Below, one piece after another: positions 20,459-31,948 of a stretch of 64,000 bases of DNA (the first letter of the stretch is position 1; the number at the start of each line of letters is the position of its first letter). The notes below the pieces were generated by a model that did not search any database, was not told the DNA's origin, and worked only from the letters and a program-made list of their open reading frames with translations. The position numbers and the translations under genes were made by a program. The DNA lies in assembly GCA_037953625.1 (NCBI GenBank), contig CM075649.1, forward strand, positions 123,377,290 through 123,441,289. The letters are read 5' to 3'. This stretch comes from Crotalaria pallida. Taxonomy: Eukaryota > Streptophyta > Magnoliopsida > Fabales > Fabaceae.

Positions 20459-21611
20459 GATTAAGAGATAACAACCAGAGAATTGCAAGAAAAGAGAGAA
20501 AGGAAGAAAAACCTAAAATAATGAAAAACAACTTCTTTCTTGATTCCCCAAAGTTCTGAGCAAGATTATATACAAGAAAAAGCATTAAACTCACCGGGCT
20601 AACCTAACCTGGCCCAACCAAACATAAAAATAAAAGACAAGATCCATAAACTCTCAAATTCACATAACAAAATCAGAAAACCATTTGGTGGGCTTCTTCC
20701 TAATACGGGCTGCCAGCCCATCAAAGATTTCTTATGATAGGGTTTGGTTTGAAAATGGGAGTTGGAGTGTGTTGTTTTGTTTTCACTTCTGGTTCTCTTC
20801 TGGTTCTGGGTTTAGGTTGTGGTAACTGTTGGTTAACACAAGTCAAATTAAGGGTGCGTTATAGTGTTGCACCCATGGTCAAGGTTTCACGCGTGGTGCC
20901 GGTCATTATACCTTTGATGCCAGTTATTAGTTTTGAAAGGGTAGTAAAATGCAAAACCCATGGGACCAAAACTGTTTTTTTTTGTTACATAGTTCTCCGT
21001 TCTTGTTTTTTCCCAAAGAAGAAGTGCCCGCAGATAATCAACGAAAATTGTTCTTCCGATTTTATTTATATTTTTTTTTGGATTTTTATTTTTATCCTAT
21101 TTATAATTTTTTTTTCAATTTTCAATAGCATTTAGTTATTTTTTCATAAAAATTCCTATTAACACTATCTTTCTTAGAGTTCTAATAATAATGATAGGAG
21201 CAATTTTAAAAGGGTATATCAAATTTTCACATTTCCAATTTCTTTTTTTTTATCGAAACCATGCGATGTTTGGACTTCACAATTTTTATGATCCAACTAA
21301 TGTATCCTGGATCCGCGAACTGTGCGAGTCTTTTACTTAGAGGTCCTCCCCAAGAATTGTTGTGTCACTGAAACTCGAGTCTTTGACCCGAAAATCTCTA
21401 AGCTCCCAGTCAGTTTTCACTAGGCAATCCACTTGGGTGCACATTTTCAATTTCAGTAACAAGTTTCAACACATTTTTTTTATTAAAGAGAAAAATCTCA
21501 AAAAATATTTTATAATTAAGACAATAGAAAGTAATCAACAATAACTAATAATAATTTAATCAGATAAAGGACATAATTTTTTTAGTTAAAGACAATTATT
21601 ACGCGTAACTA

Positions 21612-21743
21612 CTTCATCCGTTTTTAAATATAAGACTCTTCTGAAATTTTTATTATGTTTCTATTTATAAGATCTTATATCAATTTTCAATGACCATTAA
21701 TTACTTCTTTCTACAAACACCCTTATTTATTTTAATAGGGGTG

Positions 21744-21782
<39 letters not shown>

Positions 21783-21880
21783 CAAACAATTACATTTTCA
21801 ACACCATTAGTTAAATTATTCTATTTCCTTCATTGAAATAAAATCTCCCAAAGGGATCTTATATATAGGAACAGAGAGAG
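21612..21880. mobile_element. Degenerate Stowaway-like MITE
   Basis: TA-flanked. Begins CTTCATCCGTTTTTAAATAT and ends with the inverted relative (ATATATAGGAACAGAGAGAG). Contains a (TA)n tract at about 21750-21775. Lies inside the MULE. Confidence 0.55.
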
Positions 21881-21892
21881 TAATATTTAATT

Positions 21893-22010
21893 ACTATTTC
21901 ATCTATTTCATATGTAGTGTGTTCTAAGTTTATATACGAGTTTTAAGAAATGATTAAATATGCAAGAATTTGATATACTCTTATTTCAATTATAATGCTC
22001 CTATATAATC
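21893..22010. mobile_element. Truncated Stowaway MITE, same family as 26884-27151
   Basis: Shares TTTCATATGTAGTGTGTT, GAGTTTTAAGAAATG and TATATAATCA with the intact copy at 26884 but lacks the other end. It abuts a further TTCCCTCTAGTCC-type sequence near 22014. Confidence 0.55.
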
Positions 22011-24602
22011 ACTATTCCCTCTAGTCCTTGTTATAGGACATATTTAACCGAATTATACATAAAAAAAGTAATCATTTTATGAATTCTATGAATACTTGTA
22101 AATAAAAGTTGAATAATCAGCTTCCTTTGAAGTCCTTGTAACATAAGGGTGGTGTGTTATTTTACTAAAATTTAATTGGTTTTAGATCAATATCTTCTAA
22201 TAAACACTTGCTAATATATACACTTTTTTATTTCTTAAACACACTTTTTTACTGGCTAACTTAACTAATATTAACAACTAAGCTCCTTTGTTGTTCATGA
22301 GCAACTTATTAGCTCTACTATGACATGGTTGGAAGTGGAGGAGCATGCCGCCGAATGCGGACAAACAATAAAATGCCGTTGTAACATAACGGAACGGGTT
22401 CACTGTTTTTTACCAAGGTCCGATGAAAGTATGTGACACCGGCTGGAGTATAGGGAGCAGCAAATCCTAACCGTTAAGTACATGCACCCAAGATCCAATG
22501 TGTTTTAAGGAGGGCACCACGGGTGTCCCTTTGACCAAGGGCACCATGCTATAATTTGCCCAAATTAAGTCAGTGAAGAGCGTAAAAACAAACAAACAAA
22601 AGACGTTATAGTCTTATAGAGTGACAAACAATACAAGCCGAACTCAAATTTGAAAACTTGGGATAAGGGCATTGTTTATTGGGTGGGATTTAATAACAAA
22701 TTTCACAGTTACCCAACACCACCTTATTACTCCCAATGGACGGAAATTAAACCCACGTGAGCGGGTTTCCATTCGAAATCGATCCGATTTTTAAGAAAAA
22801 ATTTGTTTTGATTAAGTTTGAGAAAATCCGAAATCGAAACTCGTTTTAAAAAAACGGGGTAAGGCGGGTCCAGTATTGTAGGTGTCCGCCCGCCCCCATT
22901 GTCATATCTACCAATACAAATCTCACATTCATAAAAAAATAAAAAAATTGTTTGTTTTTATTTATAGATTATTTTATACTTTTTAAAGAGATATATATTT
23001 TATTTTTTAACTCATCTTATTAAATGAATGTTGTAACGTTCCGATTTAACAACTTGAAAATTAATTTAATTACTTTCCTTTATTAAAATGTCTTTATTAA
23101 AGGGTTTGTGATGTTGATCAAAAGCAAAGTCTCTTAACTTAATAGACTTGAAATATGGTTACGCACTATCTCTTAATAAAAAACAATTCTTAGTAAACAA
23201 CATCCTTATTCAGGTTTTAATCTGGAACGTTACACAGTGAAATCTTCTTTCTAAACACATTATCAAAGATAATATTTTAATACAGAATAATTCATCATCT
23301 TTAGATTATTAAATTTCAGGATTAAATTCAACTTTTGAAAATACTGTAGCCATGAATAGTAATCTGAGTCTTGAAATCTGTTGTCTTATTCGGTAGAGGC
23401 ACTGTTCCCAAGAGTTCTTATGAACAGTGTTGGAGCTCGCACATGTGGCTTGGCCAATTAAAAGTAATGGCACTGTAGCCATGAACAGTGATCTGTGTGT
23501 ATTAAAATTTTGTCCTATTTGAAGTGTCAAAAGTGTAATGAACCGTGCCTAAAATTTAAACCGTGTGGAAAGTTAATGAATCAAAGCAAAAAGGTTTTTG
23601 TAACATCCTGTTTATTTTTAATTAGTGCTGATTAATTTAAGTGTTGTGTTTTGTGTGTCATCCTGGTCAAAGGATGGGTGGTTCGAGAGTCTAAGTGTGG
23701 AGTGTCGGAGTTCGATCCGATCAGACTCTGTGTTAGCCAAGCTCTTAGGAGCCGAGCATGTGTTACCGAGCTCGTGGGTGTGTGCCAAGCAGGAGACATA
23801 GAGCTCGGATTGGCCGAGCATGTGACTTAGAGTCACGAGGCCATGTTGGGGTAGAGCCGAGCTCATGGGAGTCTGAGCTCAGTAGGATCTATGAGTTAGA
23901 TCCAAGCAGGTTGAGCCGAGCTCGGGTGTGTGATCCAAGCAAGTGGTATGGCGTTAGTTAACCGAGCAAATACCGAGTTGGTGGTATTGGGTTAGCGGAA
24001 CCAAGCAGGTTCCGAGCAAGATGTGTTGTGCTCGTGGATCCGAGCAGATAGTGTGTTGGTTTAGTGCCGAGCAAGAGTAGCCGAGCTTAGGTAATCCGAG
24101 TTGTAGTGTTGAGTTCACTTATATTTGTGCTCGAGAGAAACCGAGCAGTTCCCATCTTGTTGTGCTCGGAATAGGCCGAGCAGTGATAACTGATATTACG
24201 AGAATCGATCTCGTATCATTTTCAACCCCCTTTGTTTGAGACTACACTGATCTTGTGTTGATGTTGAATAGTGCCGACCTCGGCAGGTCATGTGTACTCG
24301 TTTAAAGTGTCTCATCCCAAGGTGGTGGCACCAAGGGAACCGAGCACCGAGTTCTAGCTTGCTCCGAGCTCTCATGTTTTCATCATTGAGAGCTGGACCT
24401 CGGAAGTCGGCCTTTTGCTGGCTAGTGTTCTTGATGCATGTCGTCTTCTTCGTCCCGACGTGCTGCTCCATTTCTGCTGGAATAAGTGACTTGGGGCAAG
24501 TCTGTAATTCCACATTTGGCATTCATTTTCAGCCACAACTTTATGAAGCTTCTCAGGGTAGCTTTTCATTTCAACCACATATTTCCCCCTTCTTTCAGGC
24601 AG

Positions 24603-24610
24603 TATAAGTA
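24603..24610 (+). promoter_or_regulatory. TATA box of the solo LTR
   Basis: TATAAGTA, upstream of an exon-like segment with little ORF content that ends at the putative donor (24850). Confidence 0.6.
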
Positions 24611-24849
24611 GAGTGAGACATTCTCATTGTTACTCTACGTGACTCATGTGCTGAAAACCCTAAGAGAGCTATTCGAACTACTCCCCAAGGTTCAGAGTCT
24701 ATTTCTTCTTCGTGTGGCAAGCTAGTTGTTGTTGATCCATCATTTTCTTCATCGTGTAGTCAAGTGATTCATTGGGAACTAGGAGAACTCGGGATTACAA
24801 GCTAGGCTAGGTCTTGAAGGTTCTATTTTCTACTTTCTTCACGGTTGAG

Positions 24850-25747
24850 GTAAGGGGTGGGTCTTACCTTGATATTGAAAGTAGTTTTAAATTAATACAT
24901 ATTAATAACCGAGTGTATATGTGTTATGTTGAGGATAGTTATGGTTTCAAATATGCTTGTTGATATATTGTTGTATGCATGCCGAATATATGTATTGTAT
25001 GTGGGTGGTATGTATATATGTATACACTGTGAGTTGCATATCTTGGAAATCATGTGACAGGTTCTAATGGAGTCATTCGGTTTGGTGAAACCGAATGAAA
25101 GGAATGATGATGGTGGTCATCATTGATACATACAAGGTGTTGTATGTATGGAACTTAAGTGAATGGTTTAATGTTAATGAAATTAAAGAGTAAATGACAG
25201 CTTATAATCCATTGGGGGACACTGACCACTAGGTGTCTTGCTAGGTGTCAATACGACCCATTAGGAAACACGACCCATCAAGTCGAAGACGACCCATTAG
25301 GCCCAAAATGACCCGTTAAATGATGGTGTACCCAATGGATTACGGTGCTGCAATTCAAAAGAGTTAAATTGGTAAAATTGAAATGTTAATGAAAATGGGG
25401 ACTAACGGGTATATTATGGCCTAATGGGTGTAAAAAGGGACCTGATGGGTGTAAAATATACCTAATGAGTGTTAACATGACCTAGCAGGTGCACAAAGTC
25501 CTAGTGGTGTATTAGCAAGATTAAACTGAAATGAAAAGCTAGAAAGGGAAAAGCAAATCGAAAAGAATGGGAATGGTTATGAATGGATAATATGTTAGTA
25601 TTGAATTCATATTATGTACTGAGTGTGTGATTTGAGATTATGGCACTAAGTGTTTAATGGTGTATGTTTTGGCTTATTATTATGTTTAGGTTTGGAACCG
25701 CTTTTTATTTCATGTGTAATACTCACCTCCTTACAAACCTTTTTCAG
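24850..25747 (+). other. Putative GT-AG intron in solo LTR
   Basis: Donor TTGAG|GTAAGGGGTG at 24850, acceptor CTTTTTCAG at 25747, 898 nt (914 in E2). GTAAGGGGTGGGTCTTAC at the donor is largely complementary to GTAATACTCACCTCCTTAC near the acceptor. Exon 2 starts with GT, as in all other families here. Confidence 0.55.
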
Positions 25748-25789
25748 GTAAAGAGATTGAGTCAGCACAACCCCCGGCCGAGCAGGTGC

Positions 25790-25810
25790 ACTTTCCCTCC
25801 CAGGGAAAGT
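25790..25810 (+). other. Conserved hairpin in solo LTR exon 2
   Basis: Stem ACTTTCCCT with AGGGAAAGT around CCC. It is the counterpart of 3678-3698 in E2, with one C-G pair replaced by T-A on both sides. It lies at the same distance from the splice acceptor. Confidence 0.65.
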
Positions 25811-26475
25811 AGTGGTGCAGTTAGTGTGGGTCGGTCTAGTGTTTTGGCATGTATTTTGGGTTGTTTATTTGATGTTGCACTTTATTTTCTTTGGTTGTAA
25901 AATATTTTGGAAAACCTCATGACATATGTACAACTCTGATTTTAGTTTCGCTTTGAATGTTTATATAGTTATTGTGCAACACTTAGTTGGCAAAAACTCA
26001 CTTTTGAAAAGGAACGAAATTGCTTTCGGTTGAGTTATTGAACCCTTGTGTTTTCGGCTAAATTGTATTAGGTGCATACTTAATTGTTGTTCATTGGGGT
26101 AATTAAGGGTAGTTTATTGTTGGTGTTACAGTTTTTACAAGTTGTGTTCGGGAAGTTTCAAGAAGATGGAGGAGAGAGAATATGAAACTCTCTCTTCTCC
26201 TTATGTGAGAAGACTCTCGAGCACGATTGAAGTGGAGATGAGCTAAAGCAAGGCGACGAATACATCGGTTAGTAATGGTTCATTTATTTATATTTTTAAC
26301 TCAACTTTGCGAGATCTCTTCTTTTAATCTGATGTTTTATTCGTGGTTGGAGTGTATAAGAGCTTGAAAATGAATTTGTTTTTTATTTGCGATTAAACTG
26401 TATTTTCAAATATCCTATTTGTGTGTTTGAATGTGTGGTTTGAGTGATTATTTCGACCCTTTGCAGAGATTTGCG

Positions 26476-27973
26476 ATGAGAGGGGAAGTAGGTGGAGTTC
26501 GTTTTGGAACCTCGAAAAGAAAAAGGTCGAAATTGGAGGAATGTGAGGGTAAAAACCAGATTAATAGTCAAGTAGAGTCTAATTGCAACTATAATGGCTC
26601 AGGTAATTTGGTTAATTTGTGCAATAGTTTTAATTTAGAGGGAAGTGTAAATTATTAAATTATTTGATGTATTTTCTTTTTTGTAGGGTCATCTGCTCAA
26701 CCTAAGGTGCGTTATAGGAGACCTACACGTGCAGTTAAGATTGCAATGAGTGAACTGCCAAAGATTATTCTTGAGGATGTTACCAACGTGATTCAAGTTT
26801 TAGAGATGCAAGATGTATCCAGAATGATGAAAATAATCCTACCCATTACACTTCAGCAAATAATCGATTCTCAGTAAATGGTACTCCCTCCGTTTCATAT
26901 GTAGTGTGTTTTAAGGTTATGCACGAGTTTTAAGAAATGGTTAAATGATGTAAGGATTTGTTGTATTTTGACTATAATGCCCTTATATAATCATTATTGA
27001 AGAGAAATGTATTGGAAGTGAAAAAGAGAGTGTAATAAATAAGGGTGTGTTTGGAAAAATAACATTAATTATGTATTGGGTTTATAAAAAAATAGGACTT
27101 ATGAAACATAGTACAAATGCTAAAACAACATTACATATGAAACGGAGGGAGTAAATGTTAAAAACATGTTGTTTTAAATTGTTGTGACATGACCTGTAAT
27201 GTTACTGTATGATTGATTTACTATTTTAATTTTAAATTGTAGAATCTCAATTTAAGGATCTAAGTAATAGTGTTCAGCGCTCTCAAGTTGTTGACGCAAC
27301 TAATCCAACAAGTGATGTATTGTTGTATATTGAGATGAGTCGATATCGAGCTGAGAAGGTGATGTCAGCTATAAGAGTTTCAAGTGTTGAACCTCATGTT
27401 GCAGAAACTCCAAATACCCGTGGTCATGTTCAGATGTTAAACAGAGATACGTCAAATATTATGTCTGGCAGGGCTTCAAGGGTAGGACCTCCTGGGAATG
27501 ACAAGAAGTTAACTTATAAAAGTATTAACAAGATAATATGTGATCTATCTCATCAGTTTTCTTCTGTTGAAGGTAATGAATAAGTTATACTCTTTGATTA
27601 GAAAAGTTAAGTAATCTGCTTTAATGATATATGGAAATGTTGATTTATTGTGTCAGAGAATACCGAACAGAGCGTGCAGCCATTAAACATGCCTAATGAT
27701 GATAAAGTTTCTGGCAAAATAAGCTATTGCAACGCAGATATCTTATTTTTATTTTCGAAATATATTTTTATCTAATCCTGTTGACTTTAGTTCAAGTAGT
27801 CTTCACAACCAATGTATTTGGGAATGTAGGTTGTGAGGTCAATTGTAAAGTAGATGTTGTGGATGAAAGAAGGTCCAAAAAAGAAACAAATGCAAGATTT
27901 GATGAGTTTCAACCATTGAGAAGGTCAAAGAGGTTTAAACTGTTGTCTGACTTAATGAATGCAGAATCAGGTT
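26476..27973 (+). pseudogene. Helitron protein 5' exons (Lys/Arg-rich, low conservation)
   Basis: Short exon-like frames separated by AT-rich introns: a basic segment with TSKRKRSKLEE (about 26476-26600), a frame with VRYRRPTRAVKIAMSEL (26704-26880), one beginning after 27240 with VVDATNPTSDVLLYIEMS up to SSVEGNE (about 27580), one near 27660-27720, and CEVNCKVDVVDERRSKK to RRSKRFKLLSDLMNAE (27827-27973). These resemble the poorly conserved N-terminal extension of plant Helitron proteins. The last exon is duplicated downstream at 28311-28453. Exact borders are estimates, and no start codon can be chosen with confidence. Confidence 0.6.
26884..27151. mobile_element. Stowaway MITE (Tc1/mariner)
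   Basis: 268 bp, perfect terminal inverted repeat CTCCCTCCGTTTCATATG, flanked by TA at both sides. It sits in an intron of the Helitron gene. Confidence 0.93.
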
Positions 27974-28310
27974 AAGTTCCACAACTTAGTGTAAAATTTC
28001 AACACGCGTGTTTCAAAAGATCGAAAGTGTATTTTTCATGAATCAGGCAGTGGGCTGAATTATAAATGATTGGTGTAATTAAATCTGGGAAAAATAAAGA
28101 AAGATGTCTTGGTGAAACTTCTGTTATTATGCAAAGAGAATATGGGAAAGAGAACATCGATCCAGTAAACATCCGAGATGGTGACAAAGATGATGACAAA
28201 ATAAGCTCTTTTGGCACTGGTATGTTAATTTTATTCTTGAAATATCTTATTATTATTGTGTTTTGATTTATTTAAAGTAATTTTGATAGCCAATGTATTT
28301 GTTAATGCAG

Positions 28311-28911
28311 TATGTGATCCCAAGTGTAAAGTAGGTGTTGTTAATCAAGGAAGGTCAAAAAGAGAAAGAAAAGTAAGAGTTGATGAGGTTCAACCACTGA
28401 GAAGGTCAAAGAGGTTTAAACTGTTGTCTAATCCAATGATTGCAGAAATAGAATTGAATGAAGAAAAGTATAAATATGATGATTTGGGTGATTGTGATTA
28501 TCGGTGTCAATGGTGTGGTGCGAGATTTTGGTATTTGGAGAAATTGAGCAAAGGAAAAAAGAGTGACGCACCTACTTTTTCAAAGTGTTTTGGAGGTGGT
28601 AAGATTAAATTAGCTTATTTGGGTCGTGCTCCATGTTATTTGCATCAGTTGGTATTTGATCATTATGATTTAGATTCTATATATTTCCAAAGTAAGATTA
28701 GGTTATTCAATATGATGTTTTCGTTTACCTCTATGGGAGGAAAAGTGGATAAAAATGTCAATAATGGTGGAGGGAGATATGCGTATAGATTAGGTGGACA
28801 AAACCATTACCGAATTGGGAGTTTGCTACCAAGCAGTGACGATAGGCCGAAGTTTGCACAACTTTACATTTATGACACAGCCAATGAAGTGAGCAATCGC
28901 ATGGAAGCCTT
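28311..28911 (+). pseudogene. Helitron N-terminal domain exon
   Basis: Open frame of about 200 codons. It begins with a second copy of the KCKVGVV...RRSKRFKLLS segment, then DYRCQWCGARFWYLEKL, FGGGKIKLAYLG, FSFTSMGGKVDKNVNNGGG, GQNHYRIGSLLP and PKFAQLYIYDTANEV. These are the classic blocks ahead of the Helitron Rep domain, including the Cys pair of its zinc-like region. The exon ends at a consensus-like donor (CCA|GTAAAC, 28912), and the acceptor TTTTCACAG is at 29078. The reading continues smoothly in the next exon. Confidence 0.88.
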
Positions 28912-29078
28912 CCAGTAAACAACTTCTTATCTTATTGATGATACTAAACAATAATTATGTAACAAGAAGTATTATTTGTCTGTTAATGTAAATTGGATGA
29001 TTAGAAATGATTTTTAGTTTATATATTGCAAGATATAAGTGTGATTAATGTAGTAAATGTGATTTTACATTTTCACAG

Positions 29079-30048
29079 ACAATAATGAAGAGAGGTTAAG
29101 ATTGCATGAAGAAATTATACATACGCTCAAAGATATGTTGGATACATATAATCTTATTGCAAAGGTATTTCGCATGGCGAGAGATAGACTTGACGGAAAT
29201 GAAGTTGATGAGTTAAAGCTGACGTTAATAAGGAAAAGGTCGAAGGATAGTAGAATGTATTATCTACCCACAAGTGATGAAGTTGCGGCTTTGATACCTG
29301 GTGATGTTGATGTTTATAACGGAGATAGGGGCATCATAGTTGAGAAAGTTGGAGGAGGATTGCAGCGTATTGATGAGTTGCATGCTTTATATCTGCCTCT
29401 GCATTATCCCCTTGCTTTACCACATGGACAGGATGGCTTTTGTGAGAATACTCCTCATAATCGACGCAGTAATCAACAAAATGGAAATAATGAAGACCCT
29501 GAACACCCAGGGAACCACACTATAACTTTGAGGGAATGCTTTGCATTTAGGCTGCATGAGAGAGATTTTGAGTCCACTGTGTTGTTGCACCTGCGCAGAT
29601 TGTTTCAACATTTTGTTGTTGATGCATACACTATGGTAGAATCATGGCGACTAAATTTCATGAGGCAGAAACAAAATAAAATAAGGCAAGAGGATTTTTC
29701 TGGCATAACTGATGCTGTTTTACAAGGTAGAACCGAAGGTGCATCAGTTGGTAAATGAATTATTTTACCTTCGAGCTTCATTGGCGATGCAAGGTATATG
29801 ATTCAAAATTATCAGGATGCTATGGCAATCTGTAAGTGGGCAGGGTATCCTAATATTTTCATCACATTTACTTGCAACCCAAAGTGGCCAGAAATCGCAC
29901 GTTATTTAAATCAGAGAAATTTGAAGATAGAGGACAGACTTGATGTTGTTGATAGAGTTTTTAAACTCAAGTTGAAACAACTAATGACAAAAGTGAAGGC
30001 TGGGGATATTTTTGGTCCTTGCAAAGCAGGTATTGTAAAACTATATTC
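29079..30048 (+). pseudogene. Helitron_like_N / Rep region, first part
   Basis: Starts NNEERLRLHEEIIHTL. Visible: YYLPTSDEVAALIPGD, IVEKVGGGLQRIDELHALY, PLALPHGQDGF, ECFAFRLHERD, then a TGA at 29756-29758 where Arg is usual, then IILPSSFIGDARYMIQNYQD, CKWAGYPNIFITFTCNPKWPE and TKVKAGDIFGPCKAG before an intron (about 30029-30128). This is the region leading to the HUH nickase, which cuts and joins single strands in rolling-circle transposition. One stop; otherwise well preserved. Confidence 0.88.
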
Positions 30049-30128
30049 ATAGTGATTAATTTTATGTGGATAATGCTTTTTATATCTTTGCTATTACATT
30101 TACATAATATGTTTATATTTTTGTGTAG

Positions 30129-30864
30129 CGGTATATACAATTGAGTTTCAAAAAAGGGTCTGCCTCATGCACATATTCTTTTATTTCTGGAGGCAAGTGC
30201 CAAATATCCAAATCTTGGAAGACATTGACAAAATAATATCAGCTGAAATACCTGATCCAAAGAAGAAGCCAAAATTGTATGAGGAGGTCAAGGAATTTAC
30301 GTTCCATGGTCCATGTGGATTAGCAAATCGGTGGTCTCCATGTATATTTGATGGAAGGTGCTTAAATTTTTTCCCCAAAAAGTTTAAGCCCGAAACTAAG
30401 GTGGATCAGGATGGTTATCCCATATATAGGAGAAGAAATAATGGATCTACTATTGAAAAAGGGGGTCATATCTATGACAATATGGATGTTGTTGCCTATA
30501 ATGAGAAACTTTTGATGATGGGCCAATCCCATATAAATATAGAGTGGTGCAATCAAGGTAGAAGTATTAAATACTTATTCAAATATATTAACAAAGGTAT
30601 AGATAGGGTTACTGCTGCTTTGTATCAGCAGTTTGATGGAAGTCAGGGCCAAATAGTGGATGAAATTAAAGCTTATTATGATTGTCGCTATGTATCTCCA
30701 TGTGAAGCATCGTGGCGTATTTTTGGGTTCGAAATTAACTATAGGAAACTGGCAATGGAGAGACTAAAATTTCATCTAGAAAATGAGCAGAATGTTATAT
30801 TTAGAGATGAAGATGATCTGAATCAGTTGCTAACAAAGAAATTAACCTTACGTCAATGTTCATA
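30129..30864 (+). pseudogene. Helitron Rep (HUH) region, second part, frameshifted at catalytic motif
   Basis: The exon begins TIEFQKR, then a missing G in the run at 30156-30158 throws the catalytic GLPHAHILLFLE block (the two His codons at 30166-30168 and 30172-30174) into another frame. A second shift near 30210 restores the original frame at EDIDKIISAEIPDP. Downstream blocks are clear: GPCGLANRWSPCIFDGRC, FFPKKF, GYPIYRRR, NIEWCNQGRSIKYLFKYINK and DCRYVSPCEASWRIFGF (the region holding the usual catalytic Tyr residues). The frame ends soon after LLTKKLTLRQ by another frameshift. Nickase activity is lost. Confidence 0.88.
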
Positions 30865-30865
30865 G

Positions 30866-31948
30866 CATGATTTGAAGCAAATCAGATATTTCCAGAGGCT
30901 AAAGATCTTACTTATGTCGAATTTCCAACGAAATTTACATACAATCAAAAGGCGAAAGCATAGTTCAGACGAATGAAAGGTTTGACTATTGGAAGATTGA
31001 GTTATGTTCCACCGACAGCTGGTGAAAATCTCAGTTCAATTTTGAATATTGTGAAAGGGCCTGAGAATTTTGGACAATTGAGAACGGTTGGAAATGAGCA
31101 GTATGCAACCTTCAGAGAATGTTGTTATCAATTAGGACTGTTGTCTGATGACCAGAAATTTATACATGCAATTGAAGAAGCAGAACGATGGGGCACTAGT
31201 ATCATGTTAAGGTCAATGTTTGTTACCATGCTTTTATCAGGATCTATGAGCAAACCAGAAGATGTGTGGCAGAAAACGTGAGAGATTTTGTCTGAAGATT
31301 TAATCAGGCCATACAGAAGAATACTTGGAGATAATGGTATGTGCAAACTTTAGTTGATTCACATATTTTTTCGTAAATAATTTTGTAAGTTAGTGATAAA
31401 ATGTCAAGGACTGTGATTAACAGTTTGAAACTTGGCTACCATGCATTTTTGCAGCTATTTTACAATCTCAAGAAATACAAAATTTAGGTCTGGTAGAGAT
31501 TGAAAGAATTCTTCGCAGAAGTGGTAGAAGTCTGAGAGAGTGGACTTCAATGCCACAGTCTCAGAGTACAACCCTTGATGTGATATACAATCCTCTCATT
31601 GATAAAAAATTAAATTTCTAACGTGAGGAACAATTTAATGAATATCAACGTCTTCGGTCATCAATGACTGAGGAACAGATGACAATTTTTAATGACATTA
31701 TTATGTCCATAACTTCTGGGTCAGGTATGTACATTTGTAATCCATTTAGGTGAAGAAAAAAATTATTATTACATTTTTCCTTTTTCTGAGTGCTATGTTA
31801 TTGATTTAGTTCTTAATTAATCTTTTAGTGTTTAATCAAAAGTATTACACATTTTGGGTGGTTTGTTTTTTCTTAATGGATATGGTGGTACTGGGAAGAC
31901 TTTTGTGTGGAGAGTTTTATGTGCTAAACTTCGGTCAGAGGGTAAAAT
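30866..31948 (+). pseudogene. Helitron Rep-helicase linker and truncated SF1 (PIF1-like) helicase
   Basis: Blocks FEANQIFPEAKDLTYVEFP, IGRLSYVPPTAGENLSS, YATFRECCYQLGLLSDD, WGTSIMLRSMF and MSKPEDVWQK, an intron (about 31336-31453), LREWTSMPQ, an intron, then FFLNGYGGTGKTFVWRVL, which holds the Walker A motif (31878-31901). Stops at 30868 (TGA), 30961 (TAG) and 31279 (TGA) each fall where a Trp is usual in the family; a TAA lies near 31619. The helicase ends about 15 codons after Walker A because an LTR starts at 31949, so motifs II to VI are not in this window. Confidence 0.88.

Larger units (their letters stand above)
20853..22560. mobile_element. Non-autonomous MULE-type DNA transposon
   Basis: Flanked by a 9-bp duplication CAAATTAAG (20844-20852 and 22561-22569). 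Repeat unit 1 holds the same site once, at about 19054, which is the empty site. The ends are imperfect inverted repeats: 33 of the first 48 positions match when aligned without gaps, sharing TTATAG, TGGTCAA and CGTGGTGCC. Size 1708 bp. No transposase reading frame is visible; the interior holds MITE remnants and AT-rich DNA. The 9-bp duplication and long terminal repeats fit the Mutator superfamily. Confidence 0.85.
20459..23598 (-). repeat. Direct repeat unit 2 (with MULE inserted)
   Basis: 20459-20800 matches 18703-19040, and 22561-23590 matches 19054-20450 with a deletion of roughly 350 bp (the part matching about 19385-19740). The units are directly abutted at 20455-20459. The middle, 20853-22560, is a later insertion. 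A tandem LTR-LTR arrangement could come from unequal recombination. No coding sequence is recognised. Confidence 0.75.
23599..26130 (+). mobile_element. Solo LTR of a Tekay-like element
   Basis: TGTAACATCCTG to TTGGTGTTACA, 2532 bp, flanked by GTTTT at 23594-23598 and 26131-26135, with no PBS, gag or pol. The internal region was removed by LTR-LTR recombination. It has about 20 copies of CCGAGC-type motifs, including the palindrome CCGAGCTCGG (near 23913), upstream of the TATA box. A second family of motifs (ACCCATTAG and its complement CTAATGGGT) lies inside the putative intron (25250-25470). Confidence 0.92.
26131..31948 (+). mobile_element. Decayed autonomous Helitron (5' part and centre)
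   Basis: Contains, in order, N-terminal exons of the plant Helitron protein, the Rep (HUH) region and the start of the SF1 helicase. Introns sit between exons. The helicase is cut off at 31949 by an LTR. The expected ends (5' TC, 3' hairpin plus CTRR) were not identified, so true borders are unknown. 26131-26475 holds no recognised coding sequence. Confidence 0.85.

Noticed and set aside
20734..21135. 133-codon ORF crossing the MULE border
   Set aside because: It spans repeat unit 2 and the MULE terminus, so it is a chance frame; Phe/Ile-rich end comes from T-rich DNA.
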